From Pseudomonas sp. GM21 (GTDB lineage Bacteria; Pseudomonadota; Gammaproteobacteria; Pseudomonadales; Pseudomonadaceae), in contig NZ_AKJS01000198.1 of assembly GCF_000282215.1 (NCBI RefSeq), positions 1 through 51,505 on the forward strand: 51,505 nucleotides of DNA, read 5' to 3'. The notes beneath the pieces are model-generated. The model was not told the origin of the DNA and did not search any database. It worked only from the letters and a program-made list of their open reading frames with translations. Numbering within the stretch: position 1 is the first letter of the stretch; the number at the start of each line of letters is the position of its first letter. The position numbers and the translations under genes are program-made. Shown here in pieces: positions 15,323 through 24,409 of this stretch.

Positions 15323-16579
15323 TTAGTAGTCGATAGGGTCGCGAATGATCGGGCAGGTCATGCAGTGGCCGCCCCCGCGTCCACGCCCCAGTTCGCCGGC
15401 GCTGATGGTGATGACCTCGATACCCGCCTTGCGCAGCAAGGTGTTGGTGTAGGTGTTGCGGTCATAACCGATGACCACGCCTGGCTCCACGGCCACCACG
15501 TTGTTGCCGTCGTCCCATTGCTCGCGCTCGGCGGCGAAGCTGTTGCCGCCGGTTTCCACCACCCGCAACGCTTTCAGGTTGAGGGCCTTGGCCACCGTGT
15601 CGAGGAAGCTGGTTTCTTCGCGTCGGATGTCGATGCCTCCCGGTTTCTTCTCGTCCGGACGCAGGGTGAAGGCGACGATCTGGTTGACGACTTCAGGGAA
15701 AACGGTGACCAGATCGCGGTCACAGAAGCTGAAGACGGTATCCAGGTGCATCGCCGCTCGGGATTTCGGCAGGCCGGCGACGATGACTTTTTCCACCGCT
15801 TTGTTTTTGAACAGGTTTTGCGCCAGCAGGCCAATGGCCTGACGGGACGAGCGCTCGCCCATGCCGATCAGCACGACGCCGTTACCGATTGGCATCACGT
15901 CGCCACCTTCGAGGGTGGAGCTGCCGTGATCCTGGTCCGGGTCGCCGTACCAGATCTCGAATTCGGCGTTGGTGAATTGCGGATGGAATTTGTAAATGGC
16001 GGTGGTCAGCAGGGTTTCCTGACGGCGTGCCGGCCAGTACATCGGGTTCAGGGTCACGCCACCGTAGATCCAGCAAGTGGTGTCACGGGTGAACTGGGTG
16101 TTGGGCAGTGGCGGCAGAATGAAGCTGGAGTGGCCGAGGAAGTCGCGGAACATCTCGATGGTTTTGCCGCCGAAACTGTCCGGCAGGTCATCGGCGGAGA
16201 CACCGCCGATCAGGAACTCGGCGATTTGGCGCGGCTCCAGGCTGCGCAGCCACGAGCCGGTTTCATTGATCAGCCCCAGGCCCACAGAGTTGGGGGTGAT
16301 CTTGCGCTCCAGAATCCAGTCGAGCGCTTCCGGGATGGCGACGATGTCGGTCAGCAGGTTGTGCATTTCCAGCACGTCGATGTTGCGTTCGCGCATCTTG
16401 GTGACGAAGTCGAAGTGGTCGCGCTTGGCTTGGGCGACCCACAGCACATCATCAAACAGCAGTTCGTCACAGTTGTTCGGGGTCAGCCGCTGGTGGGCCA
16501 GGCCGGGGGAGCAAACCATGACTTTGCGCAGTTTGCCGGCTTCGGAATGTACACCGAGCTTAACTTTTTCCGTGGTCAT
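15323..16579 (-). CDS. arcA: Arginine deiminase ArcA
   Basis: ArcA hydrolyses arginine to citrulline and ammonia. The 418-residue protein has the catalytic cysteine C406 in GGGHCMTCP and the family segments FTRDTTCWIYGGV and EGGDVMPIGNGVVLIGMGERSS. AGGATC lies before the start. It is the second gene of arcDABC; arcD ends 35 bp upstream and arcB begins 81 bp downstream. Confidence 0.97.
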   Translation of the reverse strand: MTTEKVKLGVHSEAGKLRKVMVCSPGLAHQRLTPNNCDELLFDDVLWVAQAKRDHFDFVTKMRERNIDVLEMHNLLTDIVAIPEALDWILERKITPNSVGLGLINETGSWLRSLEPRQIAEFLIGGVSADDLPDSFGGKTIEMFRDFLGHSSFILPPLPNTQFTRDTTCWIYGGVTLNPMYWPARRQETLLTTAIYKFHPQFTNAEFEIWYGDPDQDHGSSTLEGGDVMPIGNGVVLIGMGERSSRQAIGLLAQNLFKNKAVEKVIVAGLPKSRAAMHLDTVFSFCDRDLVTVFPEVVNQIVAFTLRPDEKKPGGIDIRREETSFLDTVAKALNLKALRVVETGGNSFAAEREQWDDGNNVVAVEPGVVIGYDRNTYTNTLLRKAGIEVITISAGELGRGRGGGHCMTCPIIRDPIDY

Positions 16580-16614
16580 TACAGTGATCCTCCAGATGAC
16601 AAATTATTCAGGTG

Positions 16615-18042
16615 TTACAGGGTCAGGAAACCGTCATATAGGCCGTAGGCCGCCACCACGGCGCCCACGATTACGGCTGCAAAAATCAGTTTCTCGACGT
16701 TGGTGAAAACAGGTTTGCCGAGTTCTCGCTTGGCCTTGGCGAACAGGATCACGCCAGGCGCATAGAGCAAGGCAGACAGCAGCAGGTATTTGGTACCCCC
16801 CGCGTAGACCAGCCAGACCGCGTAGATCACCGCGATGGCGCCGATGAGCAGGTCTTTGGTGCGGTCGCGGCCATCGTTCTCGTAAGTTTCACCGCGCACC
16901 GCCAGCAGCAGGGCGTAAGCCGCCGACCACAGGTAGGGCACCAGAATCATCGAGGTGGCGAGGTAGATCAGCGACAGGTAAGTACTGGCCGAAAACAGGG
17001 TGATGATCAGGAACAGCTGCACCATCGCGTTGGTCAGCCACAGTGCGTTGACCGGCACATGGTTGGCGTTTTCCTTGCGCAGGAACTCCGGCATGGTGTG
17101 GTCCTTGGCGGCGGCGAACATGATTTCCGCACACAGCAGCACCCACGACAGCAAGGCCCCCAGCAGCGAGATGATCAAGCCGACGCTGATCAGCACCGCG
17201 CCCCACTCACCGACTACATGCTTGAGCACCGCCGCCATCGACGGGTTCTGCAACTTGGCCAGTTCCGGTTGGGTCATGATCCCCAGGGACAGCACGTTCA
17301 CCAGCACCAGGAACAGCAGCACGGTGATGAAACCGATGACGGTCGCTTTACCCACGTCGCTGCGTTTTTCGGCGCGGGCCGAGAAAATGCTCGCACCCTC
17401 GATGCCGATGAACACCCAGACGGTGACCAGCATCATTTTGCGCACCTGGTTCATCACGCTGCCCAGATCCGGGTTTTTCAAACCCCAGATGTCGGCGGTG
17501 AAGATGTCCAGTTTGAAGGCGAATATCGCGATCAACACGAACAGCAACAGCGGCACGATCTTGGCGACCGTGGTCACCATGTTGATGAACGCCGCTTCCT
17601 TGATCCCGCGCAACACGAGGAAATGCACACCCCAGAGCAGTACCGATGCGCCGATGATGGCTGCCACCGTATTCCCCTCGCCAAAAATGGGGAAGAAGTA
17701 GCCGAGGGTGCTGAACAAGAGCACGAAGTAGCCGACGTTGCCCAGCCAGGCACTGATCCAGTACCCCCAGGCGGAAGAGAAACCCATGTAGTCGCCGAAT
17801 CCGGCCTTGGCGTAGGCGTAAACCCCGCCATCCAGATCAGGCTTGCGGTTGGCGAGGGTCTGGAAGACGAACGCCAGGGTCAGCATGCCGACGGCAGTGA
17901 TGGCCCAACCGATCAGTACAGCGCCAACATCGGCACTGGCGGCCATGTTTTGTGGCAACGAGAAGATCCCGCCACCAATCATTGAGCCGACTACCAACGC
18001 AACCAATGCGCCAAGTTTCAGTTTTCCGGGGGATTCAGACAT
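16615..18042 (-). CDS. arcD: Arginine/ornithine antiporter ArcD
   Basis: This 475-residue inner-membrane exchanger of the APC family imports arginine against ornithine. It has about 12-13 hydrophobic spans; the first contains the substrate-binding signature GSMIGGGIFSLP. It heads arcDABC and has an ANR-type site at the right distance upstream, fitting induction under oxygen limitation. A second arcD of identical length lies in divergent orientation 462 bp away and matches at roughly four of five residues by eye. Confidence 0.95.
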   Translation of the reverse strand: MSESPGKLKLGALVALVVGSMIGGGIFSLPQNMAASADVGAVLIGWAITAVGMLTLAFVFQTLANRKPDLDGGVYAYAKAGFGDYMGFSSAWGYWISAWLGNVGYFVLLFSTLGYFFPIFGEGNTVAAIIGASVLLWGVHFLVLRGIKEAAFINMVTTVAKIVPLLLFVLIAIFAFKLDIFTADIWGLKNPDLGSVMNQVRKMMLVTVWVFIGIEGASIFSARAEKRSDVGKATVIGFITVLLFLVLVNVLSLGIMTQPELAKLQNPSMAAVLKHVVGEWGAVLISVGLIISLLGALLSWVLLCAEIMFAAAKDHTMPEFLRKENANHVPVNALWLTNAMVQLFLIITLFSASTYLSLIYLATSMILVPYLWSAAYALLLAVRGETYENDGRDRTKDLLIGAIAVIYAVWLVYAGGTKYLLLSALLYAPGVILFAKAKRELGKPVFTNVEKLIFAAVIVGAVVAAYGLYDGFLTL

Positions 18043-18504
18043 CGCATGACTCCAGTGCAGGAGAAGAGAGACAACAGAGTAGTTCTGCCAACTGTTCGAA
18101 CATCTGACTTAGATCATTGGATGGGCACATTCCATTGTTTATTAAAGGGTTACAAATCTTTTCCGTCCATGGCGATGCTGCCGGAAAAGCCCTATCCAGA
18201 GGCCTCGGTCAGAACAAACAGGAATAAGGAACCCCCTGCTTCGATTTTTAAGCTAGTTGGTTTTTTCGTTTCCGCAACTATTTGGCGCCGGTTTCATGAA
18301 CGGAGTGAATTTGCCAGGATTGGTTCACATAAATGCTCTTGACCATGACGCTCATAGAATGATCGGTTATAAATAGCGAGGCTGGGCATGGCGTCATCTA
18401 ATAAACGTTATTACGCTGTATCTATTTAGTTAAAACCAAGCGTGTGACGGTTTTATTAACAAGGGTCACCCCGGCCGCATCAGGAAAACAGTGGAGACGC
18501 AGGA
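18043..18504. other. Divergent control region between two arcD genes
   Basis: The 462 bp carry no gene I can support. The arcD side has an ANR-like site and a matching -10. The arcD-paralogue side has an A/T-rich stretch with TTATAAAT near 18368 and the near-palindrome TAATAAACGTTATTA near 18399, but no second ANR site and no convincing -35/-10 pair. Confidence 0.55.
18076..18117 (-). promoter_or_regulatory. ANR-dependent promoter of arcDABC
   Basis: On the minus strand ATGATCTAAGTCAG (18104-18117) resembles the FNR/ANR site TTGAT-N4-ATCAA. A -10-like TACTCT lies at 18076-18081. The site centre is about 41 bp before the start predicted from that -10, the usual spacing for FNR-class activators. 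Confidence 0.68.
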
Positions 18505-19932
18505 ATGTCACAACCGACGCAAAAGCTACGCCTGAGCGCGCTGATCGCCCTGGTGGTGGGATCGATGATTGGTGGCGGGATTTTCTCGTTGCCGCAGAAC
18601 ATGGCGGCACGGGCCGATGCGGGGGCAGTGCTGATCGGCTGGGCCATCACCGCCGTGGGGATGTTGACGCTGGCGTTCGTCTTCCAGACCCTGGCCAATC
18701 GCAAACCCGAACTGGATTCCGGGGTGTACGCCTACGCCAAGGCCGGCTTCGGTGATTACATGGGATTCTCGTCAGCCTGGGGATACTGGATCAGCGCCTG
18801 GCTGGGCAACGTCGGTTATTTCGTGTTGCTGTTCAGCACCCTCGGTTACTTCTTTCCGGTCTTTGGCCAGGGCAACACGCCCATTGCTATCGGATGCGCC
18901 TCGGTGTTGCTGTGGGCCGTGCATTTTCTGGTGATGCGCGGGATCAAGGAGGCGGCGTTCATCAACCAGGTGACTACCGTGGCCAAGATCGTGCCGCTGA
19001 TCATGTTCATCGTCATCGCCGCCGTCGCCTTCAAGGCCGACATTTTTACCCGGGATATCTGGGGGCACAGCAACCCGGAATTCGGCGGGGTGATGGACCA
19101 GGTGCGCAACATGATGCTGGTGACGGTGTTCGTCTTCATCGGCATCGAGGGCGCCAGCGTGTATTCGGCGAGAGCGGAGAAACGCTCGGATGTAGGGCGG
19201 GCGACGGTCATCGGTTTCATCGGGGTGCTGGCGCTGTTGGTGCTGGTCAACGTGCTGTCGCTGGGAATCATGAGTCAGCCGGAACTGGCCAACTTGCAAA
19301 ACCCGTCGCTGGCGGCGGTGCTCGAACATATTGTCGGGCCTTGGGGCGCGTTGCTGATCAGCGTTGGACTGGCGATTTCGCTGTTGGGGGCATTGCTGTC
19401 CTGGGCGCTGCTGTGTGCCGAGATTTTGTTCGCCACGGCCAAAGACAAGACCATGCCCGCCTTCCTGAAAAAGGAAAATGCCAACCATGTACCGGTAAAC
19501 GCGTTGTGGCTGACCAACGTGATGATCCAGATTTTTCTGCTGATCACGCTGTTTTCCGCCGGCACTTACACCAGCCTGATCTACCTCGCCTCGTCGATGA
19601 TTCTGGTGCCGTACCTGTGGTCGGCGGCGTATGCGGTGTTGTTGAGCGGGCGTGGCGAAACCTACGAACACGCCAGCGCCGAGCGTACCAAAGACCTGAT
19701 GATCGGTGGTATCGCGCTGGGATATGCGGTGTGGTTGCTGTACGCCGGCGGCGTCAAATATCTGCTGTTGTCGGCGTTGCTGTATGCGCCGGGGGTAATT
19801 CTGTTTGCCAAGGCCAAGCATGAGCAGGGCGAGCCACTATTCACCACTATTGAGAAGGGCATTTTTATCGTTGTCCTGGTGGGTGCCGGGGTCGCCGCGT
19901 ATGGGTTGTACAGCGGCTTGTTGTCGTTGTGA
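18505..19932 (+). CDS. Second arginine/ornithine antiporter (ArcD paralogue)
   Basis: The 475-residue APC-family exchanger differs from the adjacent ArcD mainly in loops and in the C-terminal third. It keeps GSMIGGGIFSLPQNMAA, the GFSSAWGYW span and KENANHVPVNALW. It probably exchanges arginine for ornithine or a related amino acid. GGAG-N6-AGGA precedes the ATG. Unlike its twin it has no visible ANR site, so the two may be regulated differently. The downstream alkA start codon overlaps its stop. It is complete, with no frameshift. Confidence 0.88.
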   Translation: MSQPTQKLRLSALIALVVGSMIGGGIFSLPQNMAARADAGAVLIGWAITAVGMLTLAFVFQTLANRKPELDSGVYAYAKAGFGDYMGFSSAWGYWISAWLGNVGYFVLLFSTLGYFFPVFGQGNTPIAIGCASVLLWAVHFLVMRGIKEAAFINQVTTVAKIVPLIMFIVIAAVAFKADIFTRDIWGHSNPEFGGVMDQVRNMMLVTVFVFIGIEGASVYSARAEKRSDVGRATVIGFIGVLALLVLVNVLSLGIMSQPELANLQNPSLAAVLEHIVGPWGALLISVGLAISLLGALLSWALLCAEILFATAKDKTMPAFLKKENANHVPVNALWLTNVMIQIFLLITLFSAGTYTSLIYLASSMILVPYLWSAAYAVLLSGRGETYEHASAERTKDLMIGGIALGYAVWLLYAGGVKYLLLSALLYAPGVILFAKAKHEQGEPLFTTIEKGIFIVVLVGAGVAAYGLYSGLLSL

Positions 19933-20792
19933 GAGCGTTGCTGGCGTATCAACCGCCCTATGACTGGTCGGCGATGTTGCAGTTTTTATCGACGCGGGCG
20001 GTGGCCGGTATGGAAGTCGTGGCCGATGGGGTGTATTCGCGCAGCATCGGGCTGAACGGCGTTCACGGTACGTTTTCGATAGGGTCGGCGCAGGGTGATG
20101 CGCTTGAGCTGGTGCTGGATTTTCCGGATGTGTCGGCGGTGCCTGAGATCCTGGTGCGACTGCGGCGGATGTTTGACCTGGATGCGGATCTGCCGTCGAT
20201 TCACCGACAGTTGGTGTTGGACCCCTTGATGAAACGCTTGATTGCCCAGCGTCCTGGCTTGCGGGTGCCGGGGGCATGGGACGGGCTGGAATTGGCGATT
20301 CGCGCCGTGCTGGGGCAGCAGATTACCGTGAGCGCGGCGATCCGGCTGGCGAGCAAACTGGTGGCGCAATATGGCGCGCCGGTGCAGTCGCCGCTGGCGG
20401 GGTTGATCCATGTGTTTCCTGAGGCGTCCGTGTTAGCGAAGGCGGATCTGGCGACGTTGGGCATGCCGAAAAGCCGGGGGCGAACCTTGTCTGGCGTGGC
20501 GCAGGCATTGCTGGAGGATCCGCTGTTGTTTGAGCCCGGTAGGGAGGATGGCGTGACGCGCTTACTCGCCTTGCACGGGATTGGTGAGTGGACGGCGCAG
20601 TACATTGCCTTGCGCCAGTTGCGCGAGCCGGATGCGTTTCCGTCAGGGGATGTGGGGTTGATCAACGCGCTAGCCGCGCTTGAAAGCGGGCCGATGACGG
20701 CGCGGGAGTTGCTGCTGCGAGCCGAGGCGTGGCGACCTCATCGAGGGTATGCGGCGCAGTTGCTTTGGACTTCGCTGAGCCGGCCGGACTGA
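19929..20792 (+). CDS. alkA: DNA-3-methyladenine glycosylase II (AlkA)
   Basis: This base-excision enzyme removes alkylated purines from DNA. The 287-residue protein aligns along its length with E. coli AlkA from memory: YQPPYDWSAMLQFLSTRAV at the N-terminus, the helix-hairpin-helix LLALHGIGEWTAQYIALR (about 212-229) and the catalytic Asp, here D241 in FPSGDVGL. The start is GTG at 19929, whose bases form GTGA with the TGA of the arcD paralogue. This gives translational coupling to an amino-acid antiporter, an odd pairing. The stop is followed by a lone REP. Confidence 0.9.
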   Translation: MRALLAYQPPYDWSAMLQFLSTRAVAGMEVVADGVYSRSIGLNGVHGTFSIGSAQGDALELVLDFPDVSAVPEILVRLRRMFDLDADLPSIHRQLVLDPLMKRLIAQRPGLRVPGAWDGLELAIRAVLGQQITVSAAIRLASKLVAQYGAPVQSPLAGLIHVFPEASVLAKADLATLGMPKSRGRTLSGVAQALLEDPLLFEPGREDGVTRLLALHGIGEWTAQYIALRQLREPDAFPSGDVGLINALAALESGPMTARELLLRAEAWRPHRGYAAQLLWTSLSRPD

Positions 20793-20808
20793 GTGTCTGT
20801 TAGGACCT

Positions 20809-20836
20809 CATCGCCAGCAGGCTGGCTCCCACAGGG
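20809..20836. repeat. Single REP element
   Basis: CATCGCCAGCAGGCTGGCTC followed by CCACAGGG matches one arm of the pair at 10958. It lies between the convergent alkA and mgsA genes. Confidence 0.82.
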
Positions 20837-20868
20837 GACAGCGGCAACCTTACACCCGAAATGTGGCC

Positions 20869-21333
20869 TCAGGCGCGGCCGAGCAGATAGGTCGCGTAAT
20901 CAGGGATTCGATGTGGGTGCGCTTGATCCATCAAGGGGCTGCTCAGCAGGTAGTCGGCACTGCATTCGTTGCAGGCCACCGGAATGTTCCAGACCGCCGC
21001 AACCCGTAATAAGGCCTTGATATCCGGGTCGTGAGGCTGTGGTTCGAACGGGTCCCAGAAGAACACCAGCATGTCGACCCGCTGCTCGGCGATTTGCGCA
21101 CCCAGTTGCTGGTCACCGCCCAACGGACCGCTGATCATGGTCTTCACTGGCACGTCCAGGCGTTGTTGCAACAACAACCCGGTGGTGCCGGTGGCGACCA
21201 GTTCATGCTGTGCGAGCCTGTCTTTCTGCCGCTCGGCCCAGTCCAGCAAAAACACCTTGCAGTGGTCATGGGCGACCAAGGCAATACGCTTGCGCGCTGC
21301 CATGGTCTTTTGCGTAAAGCTGATACCGATCAT
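20869..21333 (-). CDS. mgsA: Methylglyoxal synthase MgsA
   Basis: MgsA converts dihydroxyacetone phosphate to methylglyoxal and phosphate, a bypass that relieves triose-phosphate build-up. The 154-residue protein has GPLGGDQQLGA with catalytic D74 (E. coli D71) and PHDPDIKALLR with H101 (E. coli H98). The gene starts 29 bp after gap on the same strand, so glyceraldehyde-phosphate dehydrogenase and the bypass at triose phosphate are likely co-expressed. GGAG precedes the start. Confidence 0.94.
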   Translation of the reverse strand: MIGISFTQKTMAARKRIALVAHDHCKVFLLDWAERQKDRLAQHELVATGTTGLLLQQRLDVPVKTMISGPLGGDQQLGAQIAEQRVDMLVFFWDPFEPQPHDPDIKALLRVAAVWNIPVACNECSADYLLSSPLMDQAHPHRIPDYATYLLGRA

Positions 21334-21362
21334 CGGTGCTGCTCCTGCTTTTTCACGGCGGG

Positions 21363-22364
21363 TTATTCAGCGTTACAAAGCGCCAGGCAGTTATCGAGCA
21401 TGCGGTTGGAGAAACCCCATTCGTTGTCGTACCAGGCCAGCACCTTGAGCAGCTTGCCGCTGGATTTGGTGTGGTTGGCATCGAAAATCGACGACAGCGG
21501 GTTGTGGTTGAAGTCGCTGGAAACCAGCGGCAGGGTGTTGTAACCGAGAATTTTCGAGTGCTGGCTGGCTTCCTTGAGCAGCGCATTCACTTCATCGGCT
21601 GACGCTTCACGCTTAAGTTGCACGGTCAGGTCCACCAGCGACACATTGATCACGGGGACGCGCACCGCCATGCCGGTCAGTTTGCCCGCCAGTTCCGGCA
21701 GCACCAGGCCGACGGCTTCAGCCGCACCGGTCTTGCTCGGGATCATGTTCTGGGTGGCGGAACGGGCGCGGTACGGGTCGGTGTGGTAGACATCGGTGAG
21801 GTTTTGATCGTTGGTGTAGGCGTGGATCGTGGTCATCAGACCGCTCTCGATCCCCAGTTCGCGGTGCAGCACCTGCGCGACCGGGGCCAGGCAGTTGGTG
21901 GTGCACGACGCGTTGGAAATGATTTGATGGTGCTGGCGCAAAATGTCGTGGTTAACCCCATACACCACCGTGGCGTCGGCGCCTTGGGCCGGGGCCGAGA
22001 TGATCACTTTACGTGCGCCGGCCGTAATATGCGCGGCGGCCTTGGCGCGGTCGGTGAACAGGCCGGTGCATTCGAATACCACATCAATTTTTTCCGCAGC
22101 CCAGGGCAAGTCGGCCGGGTTGCGAATGGCGCTGACGGCAATGCGGTCGCCGTTGACGGTCAGGCTTTCGCGGTCATGCTGAACATCGGCATCGAACGTG
22201 CCGTGAACAGTGTCAAACTTGAGCAGATGAGCGTTGATTGCGCTGTCACCCAGATCATTGATGGCAACGATCTGAAGATCCTGACGATAGCCTTGGGTAT
22301 ACAGTGCGCGAAGGACGTTGCGGCCAATCCGGCCAAAACCATTGATTGCGATTCGAAGAGTCAT
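21363..22364 (-). CDS. gap: Glyceraldehyde-3-phosphate dehydrogenase, type I
   Basis: The 333-residue NAD-dependent dehydrogenase oxidises glyceraldehyde 3-phosphate from the Entner-Doudoroff pathway. It has the N-terminal Rossmann motif INGFGRIGR, the catalytic C154 in SNASCTTNC, and WYDNEWGFSNRM near the C-terminus. It is divergent from edd, and a HexR-like palindrome lies 23 bp before its start codon, as in other Pseudomonas where HexR represses gap-1. mgsA follows on the same strand. Confidence 0.96.
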   Translation of the reverse strand: MTLRIAINGFGRIGRNVLRALYTQGYRQDLQIVAINDLGDSAINAHLLKFDTVHGTFDADVQHDRESLTVNGDRIAVSAIRNPADLPWAAEKIDVVFECTGLFTDRAKAAAHITAGARKVIISAPAQGADATVVYGVNHDILRQHHQIISNASCTTNCLAPVAQVLHRELGIESGLMTTIHAYTNDQNLTDVYHTDPYRARSATQNMIPSKTGAAEAVGLVLPELAGKLTGMAVRVPVINVSLVDLTVQLKREASADEVNALLKEASQHSKILGYNTLPLVSSDFNHNPLSSIFDANHTKSSGKLLKVLAWYDNEWGFSNRMLDNCLALCNAE

Positions 22365-22386
22365 TTACAGCGCCGCCGTCGTTTTG

Positions 22387-22401
22387 TTGTTGGAATTACA
22401 A
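22387..22401. promoter_or_regulatory. HexR-like operator on the gap side
   Basis: TTGT-TGGAATT-ACAA fits the HexR pattern TTGT-N7/8-ACAA known from P. putida. It lies 23 bp from the gap start codon, where a repressor would block transcription. Confidence 0.7.
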
Positions 22402-22448
22402 GATTATTCGCATAAAAATAGAAAACAAGCGTTTTTAATGGCAATATT

Positions 22449-22463
22449 TTGTTCAATCTACAA
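22449..22463. promoter_or_regulatory. HexR-like operator on the edd side
   Basis: TTGT-TCAATCT-ACAA is a second match with the same 7-bp spacer, 62 bp from the first centre to centre and 119 bp before the edd start. Confidence 0.7.
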
Positions 22464-22582
22464 CGAGTGACCTGATCAACTGGTCCGACCGATCAAGAAA
22501 ACCGTCTGTCATCCCAATCACAACGGTCCTTGCTCAGCATAGACAATCAGGTCGCCACATCCGTTAGCCTGGAGTTCTACAC

Positions 22583-24409
22583 ATGCATCCCCGCGTCCTA
22601 GAGGTCACCGAACGGCTTATCGCCCGTAGCCGCGCCACGCGTGAGGCCTACCTTGCACTGATTCGCGGTGCCGCCAGCGACGGTCCGATGCGCGGCAAGC
22701 TGCAATGCGCCAACTTCGCCCATGGCGTGGCAGGTTGCGGCACCGAAGACAAGAACAGCCTGCGGATGATGAACTCCGCCAACATCGCAATTGTTTCGTC
22801 ATATAACGACATGCTCTCGGCGCATCAGCCGTACGAAGTCTTCCCGGAGCAGATCAAACGAGCGCTGCGCGAGATCGGTTCGGTCGGCCAGTTCGCTGGC
22901 GGTACGCCGGCCATGTGCGATGGCGTGACCCAGGGCGAGCCGGGCATGGAACTGAGCTTGCCGAGTCGCGAAGTGATCGCGATGTCGACCGCCGTGGCGT
23001 TGTCCCACAACATGTTCGACGGCGCGCTGATGCTCGGCATTTGCGACAAGATCGTGCCGGGCCTGATGATGGGCGCATTGCGTTTCGGTCATCTGCCGAC
23101 GATCTTTGTGCCGGGCGGGCCGATGGTCTCGGGCATTTCCAACAAGCAGAAAGCCGACGTGCGTCAGCGCTACGCCGAAGGCAAGGCCAGTCGCGAAGAG
23201 CTGCTGGAATCGGAAATGAAGTCCTACCACAGCCCTGGCACCTGCACGTTCTATGGCACCGCCAACACCAACCAGTTGCTGATGGAAGTCATGGGCCTGC
23301 ACTTGCCGGGTGCTTCTTTCGTCAACCCGAACACACCTTTGCGCGATGCCCTGACCCGCGAAGCGGCGCACCAGGTCACACGTCTGACCAAGCAGAGCGG
23401 CGACTTCATGCCCATCGGCGAAATCGTCGACGAGCGCTCGCTGGTCAATTCCATCGTGGCGCTGCACGCCACCGGCGGTTCGACCAACCACACCTTGCAC
23501 ATGCCGGCCATCGCCATGGCGGCGGGCATTCAATTGACCTGGCAGGACATGGCCGATCTCTCCGAAGTCGTGCCGACCCTGAGCCACGTCTACCCGAACG
23601 GCAAAGCCGACATCAACCACTTCCAGGCGGCGGGCGGCATGTCGTTCCTGATTCGTGAACTGCTGGACGCCGGGCTGCTCCACGAGAACGTCAACACCGT
23701 GCTGGGTCACGGCCTGCGCCGTTACACCATGGAGCCGTTCCTCGATAACGGCGAACTGGTCTGGCGCGAAGGCGTGACCGACAGCCTCGACGAAAGCATC
23801 CTGCGCCCGGTCGCTCGTGCGTTCTCACCAGAAGGCGGCTTGCGTGTGATGGAAGGCAATCTCGGTCGCGGCGTGATGAAAGTCTCGGCCGTAGCGCTGG
23901 AAAACCAGATCGTCGAAGCACCAGCCATGGTGTTCCAGGATCAGCAGGACCTGGCAGACGCCTTCAAGGCCGGTCTGCTGGAGAAGGATTTTGTCGCGGT
24001 GATGCGCTTCCAGGGCCCGCGTTCCAACGGTATGCCGGAACTGCACAAGATGACGCCGTTCCTTGGTGTGCTGCAGGATCGCGGCTTCAAAGTGGCACTG
24101 GTGACGGACGGGCGCATGTCCGGGGCTTCGGGGAAAATCCCGGCGGCGATTCACGTCAGTCCCGAAGCTTATGTCGGTGGCGCTTTGGCGCGGGTGCAAG
24201 AGGGCGATATCATCCGCGTCGATGGCGTCAAAGGCACCCTGGAGCTTAAGGTGGACGTCGAAGAATTTGCAGCGCGTGAACCTGCCAAGGGCCTGTTGGG
24301 CAATAACATTGGCAGCGGACGCGAACTGTTTGGTTTCATGCGCTTGGCCTTCAGCTCCGCAGAGCAGGGCGCCAGCGCCTTTACTTCTGCCCTGGAGACG
24401 CTTAATTGA
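22583..24409 (+). CDS. edd: Phosphogluconate dehydratase Edd
   Basis: Edd dehydrates 6-phosphogluconate to 2-keto-3-deoxy-6-phosphogluconate (KDPG), the HexR effector. The 608-residue IlvD/Edd-family protein carries CGTEDKNSLRMMNSANIAIV, SSYNDMLSAHQPYE and, near the C-terminus, VTDGRMSGASGKIPAAIHV. GGAG lies 8 bp before the ATG. The stop overlaps the TTG start of glk, and the operon continues into gltR and gltS. Confidence 0.97.
   Translation: MHPRVLEVTERLIARSRATREAYLALIRGAASDGPMRGKLQCANFAHGVAGCGTEDKNSLRMMNSANIAIVSSYNDMLSAHQPYEVFPEQIKRALREIGSVGQFAGGTPAMCDGVTQGEPGMELSLPSREVIAMSTAVALSHNMFDGALMLGICDKIVPGLMMGALRFGHLPTIFVPGGPMVSGISNKQKADVRQRYAEGKASREELLESEMKSYHSPGTCTFYGTANTNQLLMEVMGLHLPGASFVNPNTPLRDALTREAAHQVTRLTKQSGDFMPIGEIVDERSLVNSIVALHATGGSTNHTLHMPAIAMAAGIQLTWQDMADLSEVVPTLSHVYPNGKADINHFQAAGGMSFLIRELLDAGLLHENVNTVLGHGLRRYTMEPFLDNGELVWREGVTDSLDESILRPVARAFSPEGGLRVMEGNLGRGVMKVSAVALENQIVEAPAMVFQDQQDLADAFKAGLLEKDFVAVMRFQGPRSNGMPELHKMTPFLGVLQDRGFKVALVTDGRMSGASGKIPAAIHVSPEAYVGGALARVQEGDIIRVDGVKGTLELKVDVEEFAAREPAKGLLGNNIGSGRELFGFMRLAFSSAEQGASAFTSALETLN

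Noticed and set aside
18336..18352. ANR site for the second arcD gene
   Set aside because: TTGAC followed by four bases does not continue into a usable ATCAA half; no other candidate is closer.
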